Source: Verrucomicrobium spinosum DSM 4136 = JCM 18804
Lineage (GTDB): Bacteria; Verrucomicrobiota; Verrucomicrobiia; Verrucomicrobiales; Verrucomicrobiaceae
DNA length: 64,000 bases
Assembly: GCF_000172155.1 (NCBI RefSeq)
Contig: NZ_ABIZ01000001.1
Coordinates: forward strand, 4,249,105 to 4,313,104
Direction of reading: 5' to 3'
Shown: piece after piece, positions 35,403 to 44,718 of the stretch
Layout: every line of letters begins with the position of its first letter
Numbering within the stretch: position 1 is the first letter of the stretch
Program-made: the position numbers and the translations under genes
Notes under the pieces: model-generated
What the model was told of the DNA's origin: nothing
The model's database searches: none
What the model saw: the letters and a program-made list of their open reading frames with translations, nothing else

Positions 35403-38400
35403 ATGACAGCGGGAAAGCTCATTATTGGGAGCCTGAAGCACTATTGGAAGGGCCATGTAGGTCTGTTGTTCGGGGCGTTTCTTGCTTCGGCGATTCTGAG
35501 CGGATCGCTCGTGGTGGGCGATTCTGTCCGGGCCAGTCTGCGCAAGGCTGCCGACCAACGCCTCGGCAAAGTGCAGACCGGGCTGCTGGGTGGCGACCGC
35601 TGGTTCACCGAAGCTCTGGCGACCAGCCAGGGGGCAGCACCGGTCATCCTCATGCAGGGATCGGTAAGCGCGGCGAATGGAGGAGTGCGAGCCAATGCGG
35701 TCCAGGTACTGGGGGTCAACGATGCCTTCTGGAAGCTCAGCCCAAGTGGAAAGACCGTCGCCATCGAGCCCAATGGCCTGGTGGTGAATGAGGCCCTGGG
35801 CAGGAAACTGGGTGTAAAAGCTGGCGATACTGTCCTGGTACGCATGGAACTGCCCAGCGTAATCTCCCGCGATGCTCCCTTGTCTGGCAGCACCAATCAG
35901 GAAGTGACCATGCGGCGTAAGATCTCTGCCGTGGTGGGTGGCGAAGACTTTGGCAGCTTCCAACTCGCTGCCTCCCAAACGGGCAGTGACACGGTCTATG
36001 TGCCCCTGGCGGATATGCAGGCAGAGTTGGAGAAGACTGGCCGCATCAATGCCATCCTCGCCGGGAGCAGCGGCCTGACTCCAGAAGCCACTGAGAAGGC
36101 CAAGTCCCTGGAGGACTTCTCCCTCAAGCTAACAAAGGTTCAAGGAAGCAGCAGCGAATGGGAACTGGGCACCGACCGCGTCTTCATGGACGAGGTGCTG
36201 AGCAAGAAGCTGTTGGAAAAGCAACCTCTGAGCTATGGGGTCATCACCTATCTGATCAACGGTTTCTCCTCGGCCAACGGCCGCACCCCCTACTCCATGG
36301 TCACGGGCCTGCCCAAGACCGTCTTGGAGAGCAAGTTCAAGGCTCCGGCGGACCTGGCTGGCACCCCTCCGCCCATTCTGATTTCCCAGTGGCTCGCTGA
36401 GGATCACCAACTGCAGGTTGGGGGTGAGATCTCGTTCCGGTTCTTCACTGTGGGGCTTGGGCGTGACCTCAAAGAGCAGACAGCCACCTTCAAAGTCGCT
36501 GGCGTTGTCCCCATGGACAATCCCGACTTGAAACGCGAGTGGACGCCGAACTTCCCCGGAGTTTCTGACGTGGACAACTGCCGCGACTGGGAACCGGGCA
36601 TTCCCGTGAAGCTGGATGCCATCCGGGACAAAGACGAGAAGTACTGGGATGACTACCGGGGCACCCCCAAAGCCTTCATCCCGCTGGCGGAAGGACAGCA
36701 ACTCTGGAGCAACCGCTTCGGCAGTCTCACGGCGATCCGGTTTCCCGATGCTGGCCAGGAAGAAGCTACCCTGCGGGGGCAACTGCTTCAGGATTTGCAC
36801 CTCGTAGACGTGGGTCTGGTCCCCCGCAATTTCAAGGCGGAGGCTGGTGCCGCCGCCAAAGGCAGTGTGGACTTTGGCGGACTGTTTGTCGGGCTGAGCA
36901 TGTTCCTCATTGGCGCGGCGCTGATCTTTGCCGCTCTGCTCTTTCTCTTCACTATTGAGAAGCGCGCTCCCCAAGTCGGCCTGCTCTTGTCTCTGGGCTG
37001 GACTCAGCGCCAAGCCCGGTGGGTCGTGCTCGCAGAGGCAGGGTTGGTAGCGTTGATCGGCTCTGCCTTGGGACTACTGGGCGGGATGGCCTATACCAAA
37101 CTCGCGCTGGCAGGCCTCAACGGTGCATGGAGTGGCGCAACGGTCGGGTTCAACCTCACCTATGACGCTCACCCCGCCACGTTGGCCATTGCGTGGGTAT
37201 CGAGCGCCTTGGCAGGCATTGGCACGCTCTGGTGGGCCAGCCGCCGCCTCTTTAAGACCGCGCCCAAGGATCTTCTCGTAGGAGAAGCCTGGGCGGATGT
37301 GAAGACTAAAGGACCACAAAAGGCAGGCAGTGTTTGGAAACGGTGGATCCCGCTTGTCTGTCTGCTGCTGGCAGCGGGGATTTCGGCAATGGGCAGTCGC
37401 TTGAGCGATCCTCAAGCGGTGTCTGGAGCCTTTTTTGGAGCAGGATTTCTTCTACTGATGGCAGGGGCAACATGGATCAGCCGTTGGTTGCGTCGTCCTA
37501 CTGAGTCTGGCCCTCCTGCAAGTTCGTTGTTCCGCATCGGCATGCGCAATCTGACCCGCCGCCCGGGTCGCAGTGTGGCGGTGGTCGCCATGATGGCTGG
37601 CGGAATCTTCCTGGTGATCGCCGTGAATGCTTTCCGTCTCAGCGGCGCGGCCACCCCAGCAGAGCGCAAGTCAGGCACGGGCGGATTTGTGCTGCTCGGA
37701 GAATCCAGCCTGCCTGTCTATGAAGATCTCAATACGGAAGCAGCGTGGGACGCGTTCGCGCTCGACGAGAAACTCATGACGAAGGCCAAGGTTGTCCCCT
37801 TCCGCATCCGTGAAGGCGATGATGCCAGCTGTTTGAATCTCAATCGCGCGCAGCGTCCCGTCCTCACGGCCGTGAATCCTCAACTGCTGGAAGACCGCGG
37901 GTCATTCACCTTTGCTGGCGGAGGCTGGAGTGCCCTTGTCCCTTCGATGGGCGGCGGAGCCATTCCGGGCATTGCCGACCAGGCCACCGCGCTCTGGGGC
38001 CTCGGCAAAGGCATTGGCGACACCATCGCCTACACGGATGCCCAGGGCCGGGAGTTTAACGTCAAGTTGGTAGGCCTGGTGACGGGATCGATTCTTCAGG
38101 GCAAGATCATCGTCAGCGAGGCCAACTTCCTCGCCAAGTTCCCAGACGCTGCTGGCTACAAATATTTCCTCGTGGATGCGCCGGCTGATGAGGCCAGCAA
38201 GATCAGCAGCCACCTGACCAAGCAGCTCGAATCCCGCGGGCTAGCGATGGAGACCACCTCGGCCCGACTGGCCGCCTTCCAGGCGGTGCAGAACACCTAC
38301 ATCGGCATCTTCACGGTGCTGGGTGGGCTTGGAGTCCTGCTGGGCACCGCAGGATTGGGGGTGCTCGCAGCCCGGAACATCCTCGAACGACGGGGTGAAC

Positions 38401-38675
38401 TGGGGCTGATGCAAGCTTTGGGCTTCCAGCCCGGAGCCCTCCGCTTGCTGGTCGTGAGTGAGCATGCCACCCTCCTCATCACCGGCTTGATCCTCGGACT
38501 CGTCAGTGCCGCCATTGCCGTCTGGCCCAACGTCCGGCAGAGCGGCGGCGCTCTTCCCGTTGGCTTCCTTGCCTGGCTGAACTTGGGTATCGTCGCGTTC
38601 GGTCTGGCGGTCTGTTTCATGGCAACGCTACTGGCTCTGCGCGGCAAGTTGCTGGATGCCGTGCGGCGCGAGTAG
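35403..38675 (+). CDS. large FtsX/MacB-type ABC permease
   Basis: 1090 residues, about twice the length of a standard FtsX permease. An N-terminal membrane helix (LLFGAFLASAILSGSLVVGDSVRA) is followed by a large periplasmic MacB_PCD-like domain (to about 490), then a first FtsX core with three helices (near 495-600), a second helix set near 655-730, another periplasmic domain (about 760-930) and a final FtsX core (about 950-1085, with LGVLAARNILERRGELGLMQALGFQ). Such double-length permeases form exporters with a LolD-like ATPase, here the gene directly upstream. The function is probably export or lipoprotein handling in the envelope. Confidence 0.86.
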   Translation: MTAGKLIIGSLKHYWKGHVGLLFGAFLASAILSGSLVVGDSVRASLRKAADQRLGKVQTGLLGGDRWFTEALATSQGAAPVILMQGSVSAANGGVRANAVQVLGVNDAFWKLSPSGKTVAIEPNGLVVNEALGRKLGVKAGDTVLVRMELPSVISRDAPLSGSTNQEVTMRRKISAVVGGEDFGSFQLAASQTGSDTVYVPLADMQAELEKTGRINAILAGSSGLTPEATEKAKSLEDFSLKLTKVQGSSSEWELGTDRVFMDEVLSKKLLEKQPLSYGVITYLINGFSSANGRTPYSMVTGLPKTVLESKFKAPADLAGTPPPILISQWLAEDHQLQVGGEISFRFFTVGLGRDLKEQTATFKVAGVVPMDNPDLKREWTPNFPGVSDVDNCRDWEPGIPVKLDAIRDKDEKYWDDYRGTPKAFIPLAEGQQLWSNRFGSLTAIRFPDAGQEEATLRGQLLQDLHLVDVGLVPRNFKAEAGAAAKGSVDFGGLFVGLSMFLIGAALIFAALLFLFTIEKRAPQVGLLLSLGWTQRQARWVVLAEAGLVALIGSALGLLGGMAYTKLALAGLNGAWSGATVGFNLTYDAHPATLAIAWVSSALAGIGTLWWASRRLFKTAPKDLLVGEAWADVKTKGPQKAGSVWKRWIPLVCLLLAAGISAMGSRLSDPQAVSGAFFGAGFLLLMAGATWISRWLRRPTESGPPASSLFRIGMRNLTRRPGRSVAVVAMMAGGIFLVIAVNAFRLSGAATPAERKSGTGGFVLLGESSLPVYEDLNTEAAWDAFALDEKLMTKAKVVPFRIREGDDASCLNLNRAQRPVLTAVNPQLLEDRGSFTFAGGGWSALVPSMGGGAIPGIADQATALWGLGKGIGDTIAYTDAQGREFNVKLVGLVTGSILQGKIIVSEANFLAKFPDAAGYKYFLVDAPADEASKISSHLTKQLESRGLAMETTSARLAAFQAVQNTYIGIFTVLGGLGVLLGTAGLGVLAARNILERRGELGLMQALGFQPGALRLLVVSEHATLLITGLILGLVSAAIAVWPNVRQSGGALPVGFLAWLNLGIVAFGLAVCFMATLLALRGKLLDAVRRE

Positions 38676-38900
38676 CAGAACCGAATCGCTTGATCGGACA
38701 AGGCACAAACTTCCCACACCGGAACAGCTTCCCGCCTACCGGAGATCCAAGGGAGGGGATGCGGCATCCGGATGGATCAGCGTGACCGTGGGTTTTGGGA
38801 CCTCACTCATGAGGTGGCCATCCAAAAGGCACAACCACGGGTTCCAGCGAGGACGATATCCAGGTGCCGTGGGGGTCAATCCACACCTTTTGGCTGTCCC

Positions 38901-40760
38901 ATGCCGGTTGATCCCCCTCCTGCCGCCGAACGAATCCACACACCACGGCCCCGGCGCCTCTCTCGCCTTTGGCCTTGGCTTATGATCATTGCCCCAGCAG
39001 TGATTTTGCTGGTCGAGATTGTCCCTCTCCTGGTTCCTGTGCCCTGCCTGGACGCCTGGTCCTTTGTGCAACAATACCAGCATTTGGTGGAAGACCGCTA
39101 CTCATGGGAGGCCTTCTTTGCCCCCCACTACGTGCATCCCTCCACCGTCGGGAAGGTAATCTACTTTGCCGTTCTTCACTGTCTCGGGGGAAATGTGGCC
39201 GTCCTGCCAATCTTGAGCTGGCTGTTCTCTGCATTGATAGCCTTCTCCGTGTACAAGTTGGCGAGACCTCTCTGGCCTTGCGGAGGAGAGCACCAGGGAC
39301 GCTCACGTCTGAATGCCACCGTTCTGCTGACCTGCGTCACGTCGGTGATATTTACCGCGGCTCAAGGAGAGGTTTGGATTTGGGATTTTGTCTTTCAAAA
39401 CTTCATTCCTGGAACCTGCCTGGCCTTGGGGATCTTGCTTTTGCATCGGGAAGGTCACCTGCGATTCCGATGTTTGATGCTCGCCAGCGTGCTTTCGCTC
39501 CTCGCCATCTGCTCATTTGGCACGGGGTTCTTCGTTCCCGCATTCCTCGGTCTGATCCTGGTCTGGCGACTGCGGGGTGTCGGCGAATCTTGGAGCAAAA
39601 CTGGCACCTTGGTCGGTGGCTGGTGGCTGGTCCATGGAGTAGTCGCCTGGCTCGCCCTGACGGCGAGCGGTGGTGAAGATTCCGGTCTTGATGCAGGGAC
39701 CCTTTTCGAACGCCCTCTGATGAGGCTCCAGTTCGTGTTGATTGTGCTGGGTAACATCTTGGGAAAAGGAACCACGTTCGAACCCGAGGTTCTTTGCGCC
39801 ATCACGGGTGCGGCATTGCTCACCGCCTTTCTGACCAGCTTGATCTATCTGTGGCGACACCGCGATGAGCGCCCCTTGGTACAGGCAGCGTTCCCTTGGA
39901 TCATTTTCAGCCTCTACGGTCTTTCGTCTGCAGTGCTCATCAGCTTGGGCCGCATGCATAACTCTCTGGACAATGCCCTGGATGAGCGTTTCGCGACGTT
40001 TGATGTGTTCTTCGTTTTTGGGGCACTGCTGCTGCTCGCCATTGTCATCAGGCACTCGGGTCTCAATCACCCGGCATATTCCCGAGCCATGGCCGTACTG
40101 CCACCTGCTGCCATGACCCTCTTTGTGGCCCTGCTCGCGGTGAACTGGGCAAACGGCCACAACCTCATGAAGGTGAAGTACAGCCGCATGAATCAAGAGC
40201 GGGCCTTGTTGATGTTTGCGAAGGTGATGCCGCTCAACGAGGAATGGATGGACGCGAGGGTCACCCGTAAGTCCGCCTTTCGCCTTGCTTCATTTCTCTC
40301 AGACCGCGGGAGGTTGCACGATGTCGTCTTTGCGGCTGACCGGAACATCAAATCGTTCCAACAGGGCAGAGAGATGGGAGGAAAGTGGGCGCGTCTTGAT
40401 CCGCCCGTGCCCTTGGAAGAAGGAGGGTGGCGGCTTTCAGGTCTGGGTGGGCTGGCGGTGGACAATGCTGCCGATCTGATCCTCGTGACCGCCCAACCCG
40501 CCAACGGTTCAGGGAACGAGCAAATCGTCGCCCTCACAGCGCCCCAACTTCAGCAACATTTCTACGACCGGGCGAAGCTGGTCCGCATGCATCCAGAGAA
40601 CTATCTGGGCTGGCAACAAACCTTGCATGACGAGATGCTCCCGTCTGGCCCGGTTACGTTGAGGGCTTATGTGCTGGATCAGGACAAGCGCATCGTCCAC
40701 CCGCTCAAGGGTGTTTATCGCCTGGAGCGGGATCATCCTCATGCAGTGTCGGAGGGGTGA
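38901..40760 (+). CDS. polytopic membrane protein with PMT/GtrC-like N-terminal half
   Basis: About 619 residues from the ATG at 38901. Roughly ten membrane helices occupy the first 420 residues, starting with LWPWLMIIAPAVILLVEIVPLL. The first periplasmic loop has VPCLDAWSFVQQYQHLVEDRYSWEAFF followed by HYVHPSTVGK, similar to an Asp-containing, EHR-like loop in uncharacterised glycosyltransferase-like integral proteins. The last roughly 190 residues are a soluble domain. A glycan-transfer role is only a suggestion. Its last 56 bases overlap the end of the convergent L,D-transpeptidase gene. Confidence 0.72.
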   Translation: MPVDPPPAAERIHTPRPRRLSRLWPWLMIIAPAVILLVEIVPLLVPVPCLDAWSFVQQYQHLVEDRYSWEAFFAPHYVHPSTVGKVIYFAVLHCLGGNVAVLPILSWLFSALIAFSVYKLARPLWPCGGEHQGRSRLNATVLLTCVTSVIFTAAQGEVWIWDFVFQNFIPGTCLALGILLLHREGHLRFRCLMLASVLSLLAICSFGTGFFVPAFLGLILVWRLRGVGESWSKTGTLVGGWWLVHGVVAWLALTASGGEDSGLDAGTLFERPLMRLQFVLIVLGNILGKGTTFEPEVLCAITGAALLTAFLTSLIYLWRHRDERPLVQAAFPWIIFSLYGLSSAVLISLGRMHNSLDNALDERFATFDVFFVFGALLLLAIVIRHSGLNHPAYSRAMAVLPPAAMTLFVALLAVNWANGHNLMKVKYSRMNQERALLMFAKVMPLNEEWMDARVTRKSAFRLASFLSDRGRLHDVVFAADRNIKSFQQGREMGGKWARLDPPVPLEEGGWRLSGLGGLAVDNAADLILVTAQPANGSGNEQIVALTAPQLQQHFYDRAKLVRMHPENYLGWQQTLHDEMLPSGPVTLRAYVLDQDKRIVHPLKGVYRLERDHPHAVSEG

Positions 40761-41616
40761 CGTTGAAAACGTTGGAAGGTCCACACCAAGCCCTGATTCC
40801 CTGTACCAGCCGGGGTTCCTTGACGGGATCCAACCAAGCCAGCACCCGCACCACATCGGCATCCGCCATCCCGGTGCAGCCCGCCGTAGCCTCCCCCGGA
40901 CCCGGCCAGATGTGGATGAAGATGCACGAGCCCAGATGGGGCACCCCTTCTGGATTGTGAGCGATGAAGGCTCCCCATCGGTACAAAACCTTGAATCGAT
41001 TCATCGGTTCATGGCTGTTCCAGTCCCGGGGGATGAGGTTCGAGTCCACGACCTGGTTGTAGTAGTGGGAGTCGGGGTCATCGACGCCGATGATGCTGTC
41101 CGCCAAATGAGTGTAGGGCAGGGTTAGCCCTGGTGCTTCCATCCGGGCATCGGCCTCGGGTGCCATGCCAAAGACAAAGGGCACCCGGAAGATTCCTGCG
41201 GGACTGCATCCATCCCCCTCCCGCTTTTCGCGAAACCCTTCCGGACGCGAGGCGCAGTGTTCCCCCACGCCCCAGGCCAAACCGTTCCGCCCCAGGGTTA
41301 CGGGTATCGGCTTCCGATCGCTGATCCATGGCGAATGTCCATCTTTCCTCACCAGCAGAAAAAGTTCCGCTGTCACTGAGGTGTCTCCGGGTGAGACGAC
41401 CAGAGCGACCTGTCGGCAGGATACCGGCAGGTCCTTCTCAAAGAAGGCCGGGATCGGTGACACAGGATCGTCAGTCATTTCGCGAGCCGGGACGGAAGGA
41501 CTCTTCGGTTGACGAAGCTTTAGCGCCAGCCACGTAGCTCCTCCCAGCAAGGCCAGGACAAGAATGAGCAGCACCAGCGCAAGGCCTCCAGACAAAACGC
41601 GGGGGGATCGCTTCAT
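40705..41616 (-). CDS. L,D-transpeptidase (YkuD domain), membrane-anchored
   Basis: About 303 residues from the ATG at 41616. A membrane anchor (about 9-31, GGLALVLLILVLALLGGATWLAL) is followed by a YkuD-type catalytic domain. Its active-site pattern is IFIHIWPGPGEATAGCTGM, with the His eleven residues before the catalytic Cys, a variant of the usual HGxxxxxxxGxxxSHGCIRM. Also seen are GRNGLAWGVGEH and SPAGIFRVPFVFG. Such enzymes make 3-3 peptidoglycan crosslinks or attach proteins. Together with the M15 dipeptidase and deacetylase it indicates active wall remodelling. It overlaps the end of the convergent membrane-protein gene by 56 bases. Confidence 0.85.
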   Translation of the reverse strand: MKRSPRVLSGGLALVLLILVLALLGGATWLALKLRQPKSPSVPAREMTDDPVSPIPAFFEKDLPVSCRQVALVVSPGDTSVTAELFLLVRKDGHSPWISDRKPIPVTLGRNGLAWGVGEHCASRPEGFREKREGDGCSPAGIFRVPFVFGMAPEADARMEAPGLTLPYTHLADSIIGVDDPDSHYYNQVVDSNLIPRDWNSHEPMNRFKVLYRWGAFIAHNPEGVPHLGSCIFIHIWPGPGEATAGCTGMADADVVRVLAWLDPVKEPRLVQGIRAWCGPSNVFNVTPPTLHEDDPAPGDKHP

Positions 41617-41770
41617 GATGGGGCAGGCCATCTCGAAATGGCCGGACGCATCGAAGACGAGAATCTCCGGTGGGACAACCCCAAAATAGACGAATTGAGA
41701 ATGGAACCGCTGCCACGTGCACACGGGACAAGCTTGGCAGAGACTTCCAGGGAAATCGCACCCAAGATGC

Positions 41771-41848
41771 CCGCCCCCTAGTTTTCCCTTTTTACCTTTT
41801 TACTTTTCGCCTCCCCCGCCCACTCTAACCCCTCATTTTTTCGCCGCC
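41771..41848 (+). promoter_or_regulatory. polypyrimidine leader upstream of the aldolase/dehydrogenase gene
   Basis: The stretch before the ATG at 41854 is almost pure C and T with few purines, a strong strand bias not seen at the other starts in the window. Part of the sequence is the promoter/leader region of the sugar gene; a regulatory or structural role is possible but unproven. Confidence 0.4.
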
Positions 41849-41853
41849 ACGCC

Positions 41854-43827
41854 ATGCAAAGCCTTTGGAACGATCAAGAAGCCGCTAGTTTCGGAGCTGA
41901 CCTCCTCGGTCAGCGTGTGTACACCTCCCGTCTGCTGGGCCGCAATCCACAGCTGGTCCTGCATGGTGGCGGCAACACCTCGGTGAAAATTGAGGAAAAC
42001 GACTTCTTCGGTGAACCTGTCAGCCTTTGCTACGTGAAGGGCTCAGGCTGGGATCTGGCCACGATTGAGCGCGGCGGTTTCGCCCCTGTGCGAATGAACG
42101 CCCTGATGAAGATGGCAGAGCTGCGCTCGATGACCGATGAGGACATGGTGCTGCAGCAGCGGGCCGCCATGACCAATCCCAACGCACCGGCCGCCTCTAT
42201 CGAGGCCATCCTGCATGCGATCCTGCCATTCCGTTTCGTCGATCACACGCATGCGAATGCGATCTCCGCCCTCACCTGCCATGCCGAGGGTGAAGCACGC
42301 GTCAGAGAGGTTTTTGGCAGCCGCGTTCTGACGGTCCCGTATGTGATGCCGGGATTCATCCTGGCCAAGACTGTCTATGACCTCATCAAAGGTCGCGACC
42401 TCAAGGCTGAAGGCATTGAGGGCATTGTGCTCCTGAAGCACGGTCTCTTCACCTTCCACGACGACGCACGTCGCAGCTACGAGCTCATGATCGAGATGGT
42501 CACTCAGGCGGAGGAGTACCTGACCAAGAAAGCCGGTGCCACCGTAGAGGCCACTGTCGAGGCCCAAGAAGATCTGGTCGGTCTGGCCAAACTCCGCAAG
42601 GCCGTTTCAAAAAAGCGTGGTCACGCCCAGTTGGCCAAGCTGGATGCCAGTGCCGTCGCCGTCGGATATTCGCATCAGCCCAATGTCGCCACCTTCGGCA
42701 CCCGGGGGCCCCTCACCCCCGACCATAGCATTCGCACCAAGCGGACTCCGGCTTTCGTGGGCGAGGACATCGACGCCGCCATTCAGAAGTTCTCGGAAGA
42801 CTACACGTCCTATTTCACCCGACACGCCAACGGCCAGACCATGCTGGACACCGCACCGCGCTTTGTCATCTGGCAGGGCAAAGGTCTCGTGAGCTTCGGT
42901 GACACCCTCAAGGATGCGGGCATTGTCGCCGACATCGCCCAGCACACCGCCGCCACCGTGCAGCTCGGACAGGCCGTTGGCGGTTGGGAGCCCCTTCCGG
43001 AGAGAGACATCTTTGAGATTGAATACTGGGATCTGGAGCAGGCCAAACTTCGCAAGGGACCGGCCCGCAAAGTGCACCAGGGCAAGGTGGCCATCGTCAC
43101 CGGCTCTGCGGCTGGCATCGGCTTTGCTTGTGCGGAAAGCCTGGCCGAACAGGGTGCCACCGTCGTGGGCCTGGATCTCAACCCCGACATCGTAGAAGGC
43201 ATGGCTCGCATCGGTGCCGTGGGCAAAGTGGTGAACCTGACCGATGACGCCGCCGTGCAGGCCGCCATTGCGGAAACCGTGCGCAACTACGGTGGGATCG
43301 ACATCGTCGTTTCCAACGCAGGCATCTTCACTGCCGGCCAGTATCTTGAAGATCTGGAGTCATCCAACTGGGACAAAGCCCTGGCCGTGAACCTCACCAG
43401 CCACCAGCGCCTGCTGAAGTTCACCATCCCCTATCTGAAGCAGGGCATTGATTCCAGCATCATCCTGGTGGGTTCGAGGAACGTCAAAGCACCGGGTCCT
43501 GGTGCCGCCAGCTATTCCTGTTCCAAGGCCGCCCTTACGCAGCTCTGCCGCGTGGCCGCCCTGGAACTGGCACCTGTCGGCGTGCGTTGCAACATCATCC
43601 ATCCTGATGCGGTCTTCGACACCAAACTGTGGACTCCTGAAGCGCTGCAGCGCAGTGCGGAGCGCTACAACATGACCGTGGAAGAGTACAAGACCCGCAA
43701 CCTTCTCAAGGCAGAAATCAAGAGCAAAGACATTGGCAACATGGTCTCGGCCATGGCCTCCCCGCTCTTCGCCAAAACCACCGGCGCCCAGATCCCGGTG
43801 GACGGCGGCAACGATCGCGTGATTTGA
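41854..43827 (+). CDS. bifunctional class II aldolase / short-chain dehydrogenase (RhaD-Adh type)
   Basis: 657 residues. The N-terminal half (about 1-400) is a class II aldolase/adducin-type domain with GGNTSVKIEENDFFGEP, the zinc-ligand region FVDHTHANAISALTC and LKHGLFTFHDD. The C-terminal half is a short-chain dehydrogenase: VAIVTGSAAGIGFACAESLA, NAGIF, and the catalytic Tyr-Lys pair in SYSCSKAAL. The fusion is known from rhamnulose-1-phosphate aldolase/lactaldehyde dehydrogenase enzymes that split deoxyhexose phosphates and reduce or oxidise the lactaldehyde product. It ends at a GNRA-loop terminator and lies near araB and araD. Confidence 0.9.
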   Translation: MQSLWNDQEAASFGADLLGQRVYTSRLLGRNPQLVLHGGGNTSVKIEENDFFGEPVSLCYVKGSGWDLATIERGGFAPVRMNALMKMAELRSMTDEDMVLQQRAAMTNPNAPAASIEAILHAILPFRFVDHTHANAISALTCHAEGEARVREVFGSRVLTVPYVMPGFILAKTVYDLIKGRDLKAEGIEGIVLLKHGLFTFHDDARRSYELMIEMVTQAEEYLTKKAGATVEATVEAQEDLVGLAKLRKAVSKKRGHAQLAKLDASAVAVGYSHQPNVATFGTRGPLTPDHSIRTKRTPAFVGEDIDAAIQKFSEDYTSYFTRHANGQTMLDTAPRFVIWQGKGLVSFGDTLKDAGIVADIAQHTAATVQLGQAVGGWEPLPERDIFEIEYWDLEQAKLRKGPARKVHQGKVAIVTGSAAGIGFACAESLAEQGATVVGLDLNPDIVEGMARIGAVGKVVNLTDDAAVQAAIAETVRNYGGIDIVVSNAGIFTAGQYLEDLESSNWDKALAVNLTSHQRLLKFTIPYLKQGIDSSIILVGSRNVKAPGPGAASYSCSKAALTQLCRVAALELAPVGVRCNIIHPDAVFDTKLWTPEALQRSAERYNMTVEEYKTRNLLKAEIKSKDIGNMVSAMASPLFAKTTGAQIPVDGGNDRVI

Positions 43828-43863
43828 TTTGGCAGCCCAACGCCAAACGACATGGTATTTTGG

Positions 43864-43892
43864 ACCCCGCAGAAATGCGGGGTTCTTGTTTT
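43864..43892 (+). terminator. rho-independent terminator with a GAAA tetraloop
   Basis: ACCCCGCA (43864-43871) pairs with TGCGGGGT (43876-43883) around GAAA, followed by TCTTGTTTTG. It lies 36 bases after the stop of the aldolase/dehydrogenase gene. Confidence 0.85.
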
Positions 43893-43970
43893 GCACACGC
43901 CCTCATCACATAACCCACGAAGGAGCCATACTCAGTTTTCCCCGAAGGGGATCCGGAGCCAGACCCACAG

Positions 43971-44160
43971 CAGCGCCTCAACCAGCGGCAGCGCCTCAAC
44001 CAGCGGCAGCGCCTCAACCAGCGGCAGCGCCTCAACCAGCGGCAGCGCCTCAACCAGCGGCAGCGTCCCAACCAGCGGCAGCGTCCCAACCAGCGGCAGC
44101 GTCCCAACCAGCGCAGCGTCTCAACCAGCGCAGCGTCTCAACCAGCGCAGCGCCTCAACT
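43971..44160. repeat. 18-bp GC-rich tandem repeat (minisatellite)
   Basis: About ten tandem copies start at 43971. Five are CAGCGCCTCAACCAGCGG, then three are a variant with CGTCCC, and the last copies shrink to 17 bp (CAGCGTCTCAACCAGCG) before the array decays. The unit length of 18 keeps several frames open on both strands, giving spurious repeat peptides. The array sits between the terminator of the aldolase gene and the end of the small membrane protein. Copy-number variation by slippage is likely. Confidence 0.9.
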
Positions 44161-44168
44161 CCTCTCCC

Positions 44169-44519
44169 TCACCCCTTCCCCATCAAATACATGCCCCCCA
44201 CCAACAACGCCATCCCAGCGACGTTGGCCAGTCGAATGGGCTGACCGTCCACCCACAGTGCGATGAGGGCTGCCCAGATGAAGGTACTGGCATAAACTGG
44301 GTACAAGACCGTCAAAGAGCCGCCCTTCTTGAAGGCAGCTACGAAAAGACTCATCACACCCATGTAGCAGGCAATGCCTACAAGGATGCGCCCGTTCGTG
44401 AGGTATCCAGCCAGCCCTCCGGTGGCCCGGCGGGCCCCTTCTCTGTAAAAAAACTGTCCGGCGGCACCCAAGAGCGAGGCGAGGAGGAAGAAGATGATCG
44501 ATATCGCAGGCGTTTTCAT
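44169..44519 (-). CDS. small four-helix SMR/EamA-like membrane protein
   Basis: About 116 residues from the ATG at 44519; a start 24 bases upstream is possible. Four hydrophobic segments are visible: ISIIFFLLASLLGAAGQFFYREG, ILVGIACYMGVMSLFVAAFKKG, LTVLYPVYASTFIWAALIALWV, and LANVAGMALLVGGMYLMGKG. The shape and the VLYPVYASTFIWAAL segment resemble small multidrug resistance/EamA half-transporters. The substrate is unknown. The gene lies opposite to the flanking sugar genes and ends a few bases from the minisatellite. Confidence 0.78.
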   Translation of the reverse strand: MKTPAISIIFFLLASLLGAAGQFFYREGARRATGGLAGYLTNGRILVGIACYMGVMSLFVAAFKKGGSLTVLYPVYASTFIWAALIALWVDGQPIRLANVAGMALLVGGMYLMGKG

Positions 44520-44718
44520 AGGAGACTCTGGGGCGCTGCCCAATGGCCTGATTGTGCGATTTCGTCCGATTTATGCCAGAGATTTCCCTTTGCTCCTGCG
44601 GACACGTCCGACAAAATGCGCCTCCCCACGCCAGCGAAGTATTTGCCTTGTGATGTCTCAACCGCCTCGTATTTCGCTATCAACTTTCTCCCTACGCCTC
44701 GCCCCTCACCCTTGACCC

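Noticed and set aside
43971-44160. Tandem repeats as a CRISPR array or as a repeat protein
   Set aside because: Units are contiguous without spacers, so not CRISPR; the change to 17 bp breaks the frame, so not a protein repeat.
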